NCBI GenBank assembly: GCA_914767715.1
Contig: OU612065.1
Coordinates: 5,272,001 to 5,336,000, forward strand
Source of the DNA: Membranipora membranacea
Taxonomy: Eukaryota > Bryozoa > Gymnolaemata > Cheilostomatida > Membraniporidae
Length of the DNA stretch: 64,000 nt
Direction: 5' to 3'
Part shown: in pieces, positions 1 through 23,282 of the stretch
Position numbering within the stretch: the first letter of the stretch is position 1
Layout: each line of letters begins with the position of its first letter
Made by a program: the position numbers and the translations under genes
Notes under the pieces: model-generated
What the model saw: the letters and a program-made list of their open reading frames with translations, nothing else
Told to the model about the DNA's origin: nothing
The model's database searches: none

Positions 1-453
1 ATACTATACAATGCACCCAAGAAGAGCCGCCTACTGGCATATACCAGCCTATGTCGCCCAATACTCGAATACGCTGATACAGTCTGGGACCCAATGCTCA
101 ACAAGGACATTGAATCAATAGAAATGATTCAACATCGAGCTGTCAGATTTATCAGCTGCCTAAAAGGAAGAGAAAGCGTTACCGAGGCCAGCTCTGAGCT
201 TGGCCTCCAAACACTACAGAACAGGAGAAGAAATCACAGGCTAACCCTTCTGATGAAGATCCTTCAAGAAGAGGAGCAACACAGCTCACTAGCTCTCGCA
301 TATGATGAAGTATCAAACGACAAACAGAACATGACAATGAAAACAAGATCTGCCACCAGAGGCAAACTCAACTCTGTATATGCATCTACAAAAGTCTACT
401 ACAGAAGTTTCCTTCTGAGGACAATCAGGGACACCAAGGGTACCACAAGTTAA
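1..453 (+). mobile_element. LINE remnant: C-terminal end of a non-LTR reverse transcriptase
   Basis: An open frame runs in from the window edge and stops at about 453. It reads through a block with LEYADTVWDP followed by IESIEMIQHRAVRFI, the pattern seen at the end of jockey/CR1/L2-type reverse transcriptases (a 'vWdP' motif, then a helix with 'iqrrAaRfi'). The tail after it is basic and carries TRSATRGK, a motif found again at 22931-23161 on the other strand. Only the 3' end of the element is present; anything upstream lies outside the window. No poly-A tail or target duplication was identified. The frame is open but is probably a dead fragment. Confidence 0.8.
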
Positions 454-3400
454 ATCCAAAGACAGTATCTAGCTGGAAATAAAGTGATGACTGACAACAC
501 TAAACAGCATACAGCTGTAACCCCCGTTAACCATTAAACACACTGTTAATCATGAGGCACTCCTTTAACTTTTAGTTCCTGAGTGTACGAAGTCTTCAAA
601 GGTATTCAAAGGTATCAACATATACTATTAAATATATGCTATATTTCCAGCAAATTATTTCCAAGAGAAGATGGAACAGACATTTTGATCACTAATGATT
701 TTATATATCGATTCGAATGATGCTAAAAAAACTGTCCACCATGTTTCATCTTTCAATTATAATGTGCAATGTTTTTAAAAGTAAATTATCGCTATCACAT
801 CACTCAAAATTATTGCTCACTGGTGTTTCAAAATTACAAACATTTTGTTCCCAAATCCTCACTCAGAATCTATGTAGATCAATCAATTAATAAGTGATTT
901 GGTAGCGAGACCCTATAGCTCAATCAGATAGTTATTTTGGCTGATTTTAATTTAAAGACACTCCTGGAGGGTCTTTTGCTCACTCAGAATGTAGCAATGA
1001 CTGAAAGTGAGAGCTTAGCAGGTATTGCTCACTCACTGAGTGAGCCATCAGATTGGGAATGGGGATTATAGCTAGTTTTAATTGAAAGATAGTTCAAACA
1101 GAATTCACGATGACGGTGTATTTCACTGGGTCATTCTTTGTGAACATCCTCTTTTCAACTTGGGACTTATGTAGTTGAGAACAAAACAAACGGATGCATT
1201 CTGGATTCTATATTAGAAAATTAACTCTGATAACTTGTCTGAGAATGTAAATGTAAATAACAATAATGTTATTATTGCACTTGATAATTTCTAATTCTTC
1301 TTGTAAATCAACATATGGGTAAAGATTTCATAAGGTTTAGTTCAATACTGTAGCAATTGGAGTTATTTTCCACACCCCCCTGGTAGCAGGTAGTATGAAA
1401 ACAGGGAGGATTGGGGATATTATTATATTATACCAAATCTCCCTGAAAGTGCAGCTACATGTTGAAGTTGTCTTCTGATATTAAAAAGGGAGAGAACCAC
1501 AATATATGGATAACCCCATTTACTCAAGGTTCAAAACGGATATAAGTGGTGCTGCCAGGTAACATTGTTTTAAGGGGTGCAAGAACACTGTATTACATTA
1601 TTAGAATATACCCTCTTTTTTTACCAGCAAATAATCTGATCTGAATACAAGGAAGGTGCTGTGGAGGGACTGCAATCAATCCGTAAGTTTGAATGTCATC
1701 ATATCTGTGAGTAACTATTGACTGACAACCAGATATGGACACCTAATCAAGGGGCTTACAGTCACTCATATATATATTCCATCCATTCCATGATGATCCA
1801 ACCACCATGTCTGTCAATCAGTCACCAGTGTATTGTATGTCATGATAATATAATAGTCTTCACACAGCACAGCACTGACTTTGAGTAAGTAACACACACA
1901 CACAATGGACAAGTTATTCTACTGTAACTATTGCTCAAGTTGTATCCTTGTGAGCTAGTTGGGGGGGGGGGGAGGGTTGATATATATATGTAGGAAGGAA
2001 GAGATCATGATTATTTATTATGATAGGGAGTAGAGTACCAACTCGACTGCCACTCTCTCTCTCTCTCTCTACTGGTACTATTCTATGGACAATTATTTTG
2101 GCCAGTCTCCCCTACTGTGAGTTTTTAAACATGTTGGGTGTACTCAAAGAGTCCTATTACTCCGTGGTGTACTGTACTGTATCTGCTGAAGGCCTCATCT
2201 TTTAGAGCTGCGGTTATTTTCTTTACTCCGGTCTATAGACTATTGTACCTATCTAAAGTATCTTTGGCCATAAATTAAGCTTTCTGGGCTTTGGGAGAGT
2301 GAACTCAATGGAATCTATACCACCTCCCTTGGATGGGATAGGCCTAGGTATTGTATTTGTCTCATGCAGTGCCGGTGCTCTGACTCATTCTATACATTTT
2401 GAACGGTTGAGGTGTATACACGCTTATTCGATCTCTATTTTGTAAGGTTCTCTTATTAGTCTATTTTCACTAAATATTTAGAAGGGAGGGAAATATGGGT
2501 GGTTGCAATTGTTGTGAAAATCAGATCAGTTTTGAGAGATACATGAGATAACATAACAGGTCACAGATGTGTAGAGTGTACTATTTGTTAGACCTATTTG
2601 TACTTTCCAGTACATTTTACTGAGTCCTTGGTTACTTTATAGTCTTTGGTATACTCTGTACCAGTATTTCTATTGGACCCAACTGGTGCACTTTAGCCCA
2701 GGTAGCAGTTGAATAATGCCTTTAAGTTATTTTGATGATGCATTTTATAAAATTTCTCTAGATTACATACTAACAGATGGAGCAACATAATACATAAATA
2801 AACATAACATAAACATACATAACATAAACATAATACAATTATATATGAAGGCATCTATGTTATGACATCATATACTTGTCAAAAAGCTGTCGTAGACCAA
2901 AGTGGGCCAGGCTTTAGGTTGACCTAATATAACATTTTTGTTTGGGTTTCGCTGATTTTCCTTGTTGAATGTGTAAGAAAGCAATTAGCTTTGAAGCAAA
3001 GTATAACAACCAAATGTTGTTGCAGATAGGTCAAATTATGGGGGATTTTACTAACTAAATTTATCATGGTTTTGCCCACTGCAATAGGCATGCTGAAGCT
3101 ATTTTCCGATTCTTGATTATGTTGTGATATACTGTGCTCTTGATTGTTGGTATGATAACCCAATAAAAACTGGGTGCACTGGTCTGCACAGTAAATGTTA
3201 TCTGCATTGTACCTTGATTTATCTCTGCTTGATTGATTAACTGATTAGCAGTTATTGTTTTGGGCTGCATCAAATTGAATATTTCGGGCAGAGACAGGTT
3301 GTCTGCTGTATGTCTCGTAGGTCTGATTATGTAGTTGATTGGCTCACAAGTTGCTATGGTGACGGTTTCACGGCCATCCAATACAATGAGTCCAGATTTA

Positions 3401-5034
3401 TTGTGCCTGAGTTCTTCGTTTTGGATTCTATCTATCTTTGTATTGGTTGGTTTGATAGAATGATTTGACTGCCAATATAAACATACATCGATTGATAAAA
3501 TACGTCATATAGGCCTACACATGTTTAAACTCCGCAGCTATTATTAATCATTAGTGAATGCTTGTACGCTTCACATCAGGCCACACTGTGGAGCACATAA
3601 CATCAGCTGATATTGAGTCTAGTGCACGCTGCTGCACTTGGACAATATTTGTATTATAAGCATAACTCGCAAGGGCAATCTGCAATATTATTTGTTGGGA
3701 GCTTACAGGATTTATATTAATGCAAGAAGTTGGTAGTTCTCTTGTTCTGGATTAGGTAACAAGACACCTACACCCACACCCACACCTACACCAGGCAAAA
3801 AATTTTGTTGACAACTAGACAATGTCAATAGTAAAAATGCACAAAACTCTGCGGTCAATGTACCATAAACAGGTAAGAGTCTCACTTGGTCTACTGTTGT
3901 CTGGATGTGGTGTAACTAGACTGGTAATGATATCCAGTTAATTGATAGGTTCAGCAGTTACTGTCTTATAATCTGGATGTCTGACAAATAATGAGAGGTT
4001 GGCATACAGCCCTTAAGCTTATCCTTAATCACTACAGACGCTCGCTCAATCTAGAAACAGTTTTTTCCTCATAAGCACAGCCAGTATCTTGCTATGAGCC
4101 AAGGTGTGACTTTCAGGATAGCTTCTGTTGTCGTTGGGTTTTCAGTATGTCACGCATCTTGATGGTATAGATAGTGTGCTGTTTGCTAGGATAGGATTTT
4201 TGGATCAGTGTCTAACCTTGACTTGTTTATAAAACCATGTCAGAAATTGTTTACCCAAATTAATCAGATAAACATGAGTAAACAACTAATAGTAAATTAT
4301 TTGGAAGAGGTTGATATAGGGAAGGAAGATGTGAGATTTATACTTTGCTGTTGTTGTGTTACTGATGATTAGGGATGACTGCGTACATTCTTGTGATGTG
4401 TGCTATATGACTGGTCAGCCACCTAGTGATTGCTGTAATGGACCACACAGAAGACAGGCTAATAAGCAGTTTTATACCCTCTCAAGTGACTGAATTTTAG
4501 GCAGCATAAATTTGTTCATAGCTAGTGTTTATTGTCTTCCGCATCCGTGATGTTCCCAACATTCCCTAATACCATCCTTACCATACACGCTCCACATTTT
4601 GCTACTTGTATTCAGGATGTCAGGATCATTTGAGCTTATTACCATTTGGGTAGTTAGGAGAGTGATTCTGTTCTGTCAGACCTCCTGGATACTGATATAA
4701 TAAAGGGTGACTTAATGACATCTGACACCTACCTGGTTATATATGATTGATGTATGGTAATCAGACCTCACATCATTCCGCTGTTTGTTATAGGTACTGT
4801 CTGGTATATTCCCAGAGCCCTTCCACTTTACTCTAGTATAGTTGAAGAGCTGGATAATGTATATCTGCACCATATCCGCTAAGCTGACTCACACTTCAGG
4901 TTCTGGTGACATGATTTTACCAACGCAGGCATGACTTAGTATAATAGGCCTAATCCTTCACTAAATCTTATACATCAAGAGACTTATTTTGATATTTTGC
5001 ATTAGTCAGTCACAACTGTGCGTTTTTATTTTAG
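454..5034. other. Non-coding spacer upstream of the NDR kinase gene
   Basis: No coding exon was recognised on either strand; the short open frames here lack homology or codon-like character. Visible content: a 19-bp perfect palindrome at 1027-1045 (GCTCACTCA, c, TGAGTGAGC), a CA run near 1891, a G run near 1961-1971, a CT run at about 2051-2070, and an AT-rich ACATAA-type stretch near 2790-2840. One or more untranslated first exons of the kinase gene probably lie here, because its first coding exon begins with a splice acceptor at 5034, but they cannot be located. Confidence 0.5.
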
Positions 5035-5064
5035 AAATCATCACAATCAGCGCCACCTGTATCG

Positions 5065-16142
<11,078 letters not shown>

Positions 16143-16246
16143 TGTAGTGAACCATGGTGCTGATATCAAATATCTATGACCATGTTTCTCATCTTGTATC
16201 CACTGGACAGAACTATCTTCCACTTTGTCCTATAATGCGCTAAGAC

Positions 16247-16252
16247 AATAAA
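16247..16252 (+). terminator. Probable polyadenylation signal of the NDR kinase gene
   Basis: AATAAA lies 105 bp after the stop codon. A second AATAAA near 16546 could serve a longer transcript; it lies before the 3' end of the convergent FBXO47 gene. Confidence 0.55.
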
Positions 16253-16732
16253 TAATGATCATGATTATAGCGTAATGAATCTCGAGAGCATACTTCTTAC
16301 AGCTTATAGATGAATTATGTGTTTTTATTTGCCTCACCACATCCAAGCCTAGATGCTAGTTGCCTTTCTTCCTCTTTCAATCTTTCTAGATATTTCCATG
16401 CCATGCAACATATTTTTCATTTTCCTCACTTGATCATGTGATTTGATATCTGTATGGGAGTGACAATGTATGTTCAGCTGTTTGTTGCAAAAGATTTAAT
16501 AGTTTGGAGTTTTATTTTTTGTATTTCACTCTCGCCAACTTAGTTCAAATAAAAAACCTTATTTATTTGGAACATTTCTGCTCCATGGTATGCTTCAGGC
16601 AATGATCCCGCAATAATACTAAAACTAAAAAAAATATATAACAGACAAGAAACGAAAAACAAATATAACAAGATATATATCTATCTTGAGAACGATAGAT
16701 AGTACCAAATTATAACATAACATTTATTACAT

Positions 16733-16738
16733 AAGCAA
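16733..16738 (-). terminator. Probable polyadenylation signal of the FBXO47 homologue
   Basis: TTTATT on the plus strand is AATAAA on the minus strand, about 225 bp beyond the FBXO47 stop codon. The facing kinase gene ends about 200-480 bp away on the other strand, so the 3' ends lie close together. Confidence 0.45.
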
Positions 16739-16962
16739 ACACAAATAAACATAATCAGACTTCAAAGCACTCAGTCATATAGAACAATAACAACTCAAGT
16801 TTTATGGTTAAAAATAGACTCTCATTTCACAAACAACACATCTGTAAAATTTCCTAGTGATCCCTCTGCTCGCGAGGCATAAGGTAAATTATATCTACTG
16901 TAAGTTGAGCAATGTATTACACACAGATACAACCCAGACTTTTCTCACGAATAACAAGGACA

Positions 16963-19900
16963 TCATTCCTCCATTCGCTGAGCTGCAAGAGCTGTTAGAC
17001 TAGTCTCAGAATCTGGTTGTTTTGAGACTTTAGTGTATTGCATATTTGGTAGCTTATTCTGTTTGATAGCATCTAGAGCCAAGTCCAAAATATCTTGCGT
17101 AAATTGTGATGTTGCCTCAATCACAGCCTCCAATTCGGTGACTGGCTCGTTACCTGTATGAAATATAGTACAGTACAAGTGACCAAGTCTTAGCTCCGCC
17201 TGCCAAAACTCCATTCAATAATGGAGGAACTCTCATGCAAAATGATGTAGAAGGGTAGATAATTAATATGAAACATTCGTATTTACAAACATATAGAAAT
17301 AATTGGGGCAACTGTCATACATATGGCAAAAATGCTTCCATTTCCAGCCTAAGAAGCCGTTGAAAACTTGTGCCAAAGTATTTCTAAATCATTTAAGTTT
17401 GGAATGCTGACTTGGTTGGTCTCGATGTTCAAAGTCTTTGCCAAACTTTATAAACTTAATCAGGATATACGGAATTTATTGCGATAAGGAATGGAGAGAG
17501 GACAACTCTAAGACAGCAGGGTGTTCGAGATATTTGTATCAAACTTCATGATGTGCCTTGTTTCACTTAACCAAATATTGAGTGGTTGATAATTTTTCTT
17601 TTATAGACACGGGGTTATATGGAGTTAAACCAAATTCAATGCAAATTATGGTGCGAATAGAGGATTAGGCTGAGGTTAAATGATTGATTCCTTACCAATA
17701 TCAACTATATCATACATGGCATCTTTAAAACTTGCCACCAGTTCTGTAGCTACATATATACGATCAGGAATCTTTAGTTTCTCCACGAACGCCCAGATAC
17801 AATGAGAAGCCTTCTTTATACTGTGGAATGCCTTCACACTAGCCTAAAACAAGAAAAGAAACTCTCTTCCTAGCAGATATAATATATTGTCCCTGATAAT
17901 ATCATATATATCAAAGCAAGAAAATTGCTATACTAAACATTTCCAACGCAATTGAGTATTTTTTATTGTTTAATTAGGTAGTGTACCATGTGCAATTATG
18001 TGAAGGTGCGACTAGGAACAGCGACATAGGCAAGTATTGCACTCACCACAAGGAGATGATGAGCTATACACACCACTTCAGTGAACCTGTTGTTAATAGC
18101 TTTGCTGACTAGTACTTTGAGAGTTATATCGTCTCCGCTGTTCAACAGCAAACTGGAGATATTCTGTGGATGCCACATGTGTGGTAGAGCTGTCAAATGA
18201 ATATTGTATGTATTATTACTACAATGATGTTGTAATAAAAACATTAGGCTCACTGATCTCCAGTTATCACTGTGAATAATATGAGTTGCCTTGCCTCGCT
18301 AAAAAAGGGGAAAACTCCTTATCATTAGGCAGAGTTCTGATCTAATAATTCTTTGAGCAGCTGAGTAACACCGATGAACTATCTGTATAGCTCCTTCATG
18401 CTATGTTTTACATTATATGGATATTCAAATCATCACACTCTCATTTATAATCTTTTAGATATGCCTCAAAGTTATTTGAAATACTCAAAGATCCTAAAGC
18501 CCATAATCGGAACATGATATATACACTGGCAATTACCAAAGATTTCATCCATGACGCTGATGATGTTATTGTCTGTCCATAGTGTATGTTCTGACAGGAG
18601 CAGAAGGGCCTGTCCGAGTTCTAAGAGAGCAGTAACCTCAAGTCGATCATACACAGCTGCATTGAAATTCACTCCAACTATAATATCAAGTAAGGCATAT
18701 CTACCGACATATCGATATCACTGTGAGCGTGTAAGATATACGGAACACAGTGTAATCATCAATTAATAATCTCCACGCAAATTCGGCCTAGAAGCATTTT
18801 GAGCGGCAAGGTATTTTTGTGGTGTGCTTTGATTGCAGGATAGCTGATCATGGTTCATATCATACCATTGGTTTTGGGGAGGAAGAGAATTTGAAGGATT
18901 CTAGCTTGATGTATGATGGGATGACTTTTGAGGATGGTATTGAGCCAGAATGCCTTGTCCTCTTTCTTACGCAGTACATCTATGAAAGCTCTTCTATAGA
19001 AACATCTCACAAATACCTCCAAATGTGGTAACTCTCCTGAACCATAAATTTAATTATATAATAACAATATCTTTATTTTAAATTTTCAAACATTATTGTC
19101 AACATCGTCTAATATTACAGGATGTGATCCCTATTCGAGGTGCCACTTGTATTTTAACATGATTGTCTAAGTCACATGATAGTGAGTATTAAGTTGCATT
19201 CGGAGGCCAATATTCACTTGGACGCTACTGCCACCAGCACAAAACAAGTAAGTGTTCTGGGTTGATAAGATACCATGATGTTTTTTTATCAAGTTTAAGT
19301 GATTGAACTGGTTACCTGGCTTTGCGGATAGGATCCTGGTCAAATATCTGTTCACGGGGGAAGTTTGATGGACATAATGATACACTCTGTGACACTCGAC
19401 ATCATCCCATCCGGCTATGAGGGTGTGAAGGAACGTCCCATAGCAGTAGAAACTGATACACTTTCTGCCATCTCCACATGATTTATTGCAAACCAACTAA
19501 AATTTGTACAATAACGTTTGATTGATCTGCTTACCTGAAATTGTGCCTGGTGTTATAAAGTCCAATGGATTCCTCAAGACTTTATTTTGTGTGAATAAAA
19601 AAGATCAAGAGTTGTTGCTCAAGCAGCCAAACAGGCTATATAAATCTTGATAAAATCGTATCTGCAATCTTCTTTTAGAGTATAATTCTCAGATTAATTT
19701 CATGTAAGAGCCTTACACAACAGTCACTTAATTTGTCACAGGGTAGTACAGTGAGAGGTAGAACTTGTGTGTGAGAAGAGCACATATCACACTGTGCTCT
19801 ACCACGGCAGCATGCTTTTTATAGAGGTAGAAAACTATACTGTTGAGAACGTTACCTGATTCAGATGGTAAGTGATATGCTTGAGGCGTTTTGCTGTAGA

Positions 19901-20675
19901 TTTGAGGAAAGATGATCGTTTCATGTACAGCCCTGTATAAAGGCAGATAAGATAAAGCTATTATACAGTTTAATATAGTATCTGTTATGTTTGTTTAACT
20001 CCATGTAATAGGTGCTTATATTTCTCCCTGTATTGTACAAAAGTTGTGACAGGTATTTGAATCTCAACATAAACTTACTCCTGCTTGTTTCCATTAGTGC
20101 CTTAGACTTTTGCAACTAGACTAGACTGATTTTCAACTGTGGCCTAGAGCATACAGACTAGCTCAGTTACATAATTAATTTATGATGATGATACACACCT
20201 AGTCTGAAGAAAGAGTGAATAATATCCGATGGCCAGTTCTCAGTACGTTCTACGTGATGGGTGTCATACTCCATAAGGAATTTCCGCCGACCCTGTTTTG
20301 AGGTACGATACTCCTCAACATAGTCAGTCATCTCCTTTGAGGTAAGAATTAATTTACTCATATCTGAAACTATAAAAAACAAGAGTTCATTAGTTTGAGA
20401 TCACATCAAAAACTTTCAAAGTGACAACATCAGCATTGATATAATTAAGCGTATTATAGACTCCGTTCAAGAAAAATAAGTTGCGTTGTACCAGGCATTC
20501 TCTACTTACCGTTCAAATAGGAGAATATGGTGTAGGCAATCTCAAGTGGTATTTTAGAGAAATCTCCAAGGCTTATTGGTCCAAGACATTCTTTTTTTGG
20601 AGATGATGGACTCTGGCAGCATAATCTCTGGGATCTTCTCTTCCTTATATTTACTTGATGAGAGAACAGATCCAT
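16963..20675 (-). CDS. FBXO47: F-box only protein 47 homologue
   Basis: Exons in transcript order (minus strand): 20675-20510, 20369-20199, 19932-19856, 19496-19316, 19036-18866, 18677-18537, 18189-18047, 17843-17696, 17153-16963. All phases agree, giving 462 aa against about 450 in vertebrates. A basic N-terminus is followed by an F-box (about residues 38-75, GDFSKIPLEIAYTIFSYLN and on). The rest matches FBXO47 throughout: CYGTFLHTLIAGWDDVECHRVY is a diagnostic block, then AFWLNTILKSHP, and a helical C-terminal half. F-box proteins recruit substrates to SCF ubiquitin ligases through SKP1. Mouse FBXO47 is needed for meiotic prophase, so a germline role is a reasonable inference. The start is the first in-frame ATG in an exon with no visible acceptor. 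The gene is tail-to-tail with the NDR kinase and head-to-head with PHKB. Confidence 0.93.
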
Positions 20676-21172
20676 AGAAACTCAGTCTTTAGTCACCCTA
20701 GTGCAGGTCAAACTGATATCGACAAGTACAACTTGGTGCGATCAGTATATATGAAGATGTTCCTAAGATTGTAAAATTTAATTTAGATACATTACATGAT
20801 TATGTGGGATTATATATATACAAAAATGTCTTTGTATCCAACTATAGGCATATATGCAGAAATAGATGTGGCAGGCACTTTGAGATACAAGCCTATTTCA
20901 ATCAAAAACTGCCAAGCAAGATCGCATTCTGACCAAAGCTTGATAAAGGTCTTGCCACCATATCGTTCACTCAGAATGTATGTATATATTTTGACAACGG
21001 TGAGAGGGATGTGGGAACAAGATATCTCTTCTTGAAGGCCTCGCTCACTCTGATAAAAAATCTAGCAGAGAGTGAATGGCAGTTTTTAATTGAAAGACCC
21101 TAGAGAAGTACACTATCAACCATAAATAGGACTATCATACTTCCAAACTCTACTCACTTTCTGTGGATGGGG

Positions 21173-21392
21173 TACTTGCAAGCTTGTATTTTGCCCATAT
21201 CATGTATCAATCACCCGAAACCACAGCCTTGTCTCTCCAGAGAAAAGGCCTCGACCACTGAGGCACTCTGCCACTGGACTTGCACCAACTACAGAAGGCC
21301 TGTGCCCAAAACCACCAAATTGATTGGTTTTCCGGTGGTTGATACAACACCTCTGTACATGGGCAAAACAAATACTGAGTTGGGGACTTGCA
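21173..21392. repeat. Diverged inverted repeat
   Basis: The left arm (about 21173-21225) and the reverse complement of the right arm (about 21332-21392) share CTTGCAAG, ATGGGCAAAA and GTTGATACA-type blocks in the same order. Between them is a self-complementary stretch around AAACCACC ... TTGGTTTT. The arms are too diverged to define ends or a target duplication. Confidence 0.4.
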
Positions 21393-22930
21393 AGCCTGTA
21401 AGAGTAGTTTAATCACATCGACTATCCAGTATGAGCCACGGCCAAAAACGCAAATTGTTGTGGCTTTTTTTGGTGGCTGAAACAATACATACTGGAATAT
21501 TGGCATATGTAATAAATACATACACACAGAGACAGGTTACAGACTTGTAATTCCTAGGTGGATGTATGGTTGATAATACTGAACCGAGATACTTTAGTTT
21601 AGTCTACTACATGTACATACTGATACTAACAACAATAACTACTCCTCAACTCTTCTGTAACTGAAACTAAGCAAACGTATGTATCCATTTTTCCAAGGCT
21701 GGGCAGCTGCTGCAGCAGGGGGCCGTGGAAGCAGGAGGGTGGAAGGAAGGACTGGAATTTCAACAAAAAATGCAAAACTGTTACTGTTCCGATTGAAACT
21801 GGTCCCAGGCCTGAACTGGCAATCAGGGTAATATCTCCTTGGTTTAGCCAATGAGCTTGAGCCTGAAGTGGTCTCATAATGCTAACAGATATGTTCTCCT
21901 CTACTCAGACCAGTCAACAGAGTCCCATCTCTCTCAGTCTCATCAATGAATATCAACTAGTTGTCAACTGTAGTAATGTTGTGCAGCCAAGGAATGGTGC
22001 AGCAGCATACTCTTGTGCAAGCGAGTTTAACAAAATCATATCTAACATGATATTGTGTGGCGAATAGATGAGTTATCCGAGAGTGTGGATAGAAGATTAG
22101 ATCATGGTCTAAAGAAAATGATGAGACAGATAAAGCTAATATGTAGGTTTTCTGATTAATTCCCATAGATCAAATTTGCCGCCGTCGTCTGCACGTCTTA
22201 GCTGATGTCACATGATCATAATTGTGAGAGCTGAAAGTAAAACTGTTCAGTATTGTCCTGCTCCTGGAATTTGAACCATATATTTCAGTTCTTTTCCAAT
22301 TTATATTGGATAAAAATTTCCAAACTGAGTTTTTTTCTGCCGATAAGAGTTAATATGGGACCACACACATTACCAGAATAAGCTTTGGTGATACAGTTAG
22401 CAAATTATCTTACAAAATAGCAGTGGACTTAGAGAACCTACAATTATGCTTCCTGCTAGTAAGTAGGAAATTTAAAATTAGTGCCTGGGATTTTTGCAAA
22501 ACCATGGCATCATGAGCACCAGGGAATTGTGTGCCTGTATAATACTCGAGTCCAGTACCAGGTCTTGGGTTGTTGATAATTAACATGGGTAAATAAAATA
22601 CTAGCTTGCAAGTCCCAGAGGTCCATGATGATATTGTTTTTATGCTATGATGGCCACTATTAATTATTAAGACTAACGTAACTAATTGTTAGTAGTAGTG
22701 ACCGCAGGTTCACAACATCACTTCAGTTTGTATGTATGATAATCTCCTGTGATTGGGCTCTTGCCAATTGATCAATACCCTTACACAAATGTCGGTCTGC
22801 TTGTGCATGAATGATTAACACGGGGAGGGCTTTGAAATGGAGATCAATCAAATTTATGTTTTCGGAGAAATATCAAAATTTCTCTTCTAAAGCCTTACCT
22901 CAAATCTTACCTCGATGATTGTAGAACACT

Positions 22931-23161
22931 TTAATAAAGCCCTAGGGCATAAAGGGGAGTGCCTCGTATATTTACCATTTGTGAGCAAAAAACCAGTGGT
23001 TTAGGCAGGGGTAACTGCATATAGCCGTCATTAGGGTTGAGTATTGGATGGCCCAAGCCTTTAGGTCTCTTACAGTCCTGGGCAAAAAAACTGTTGTGGT
23101 ACAGTTTGGAAGAAGCAAAAATTGCTGTTGGTTCTCCCCGCGTAGCAGCTCTTGTCACCAT
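22931..23161 (-). mobile_element. LINE remnant, reverse-transcriptase C-terminal tail (minus strand)
   Basis: The minus-strand frame starts TRAATRGEPTAIFASSKLY and runs into FFAQDCKRPKGLG. It aligns with the tail of the LINE fragment at the window start (TRSATRGKLNSVYASTKVYY). Both appear to be 3' ends of the same or related non-LTR families. The catalytic part is absent, so this is a short 5'-truncated copy. Confidence 0.6.
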
Positions 23162-23282
23162 GGTGGCGTTGGCTCGGTTGTTGATGACCAGCCAGTAGTG
23201 AAGATGATATTCTACCTATAACTCTAAGCTGTTCTATTTACCTGTGCTATGTTTTTCAGAATAAAAAAATATGGAGAAATAG

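Larger units (their letters stand above)
20676..23282. other. Intergenic region between divergent FBXO47 and PHKB
   Basis: About 2.6 kb separates the two start codons and should contain both promoters. No coding exon was found. It holds a diverged inverted-repeat patch (21173-21392) and a LINE 3' remnant on the minus strand (22931-23161). A sequence near 21040-21110 (GTTTTTAATTGAAAGA) resembles stretches near 930-1090, suggesting an old dispersed repeat. Confidence 0.6.

Noticed and set aside
18819-19031. 70-codon plus-strand open frame
   Set aside because: It is the antisense of FBXO47 exon 5, whose minus-strand reading matches the family.
19170-19255. Possible FBXO47 exon between exons 4 and 5 (minus strand)
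   Set aside because: The required frame hits a stop after the only good acceptors. Exon 4 (ending 19316) joins exon 5 (starting 19036) in phase and matches the family without a gap.
21167-21527. Overlapping open frames on both strands (81 and 106 codons)
   Set aside because: They lie in a diverged inverted-repeat patch and lack recognised motifs.
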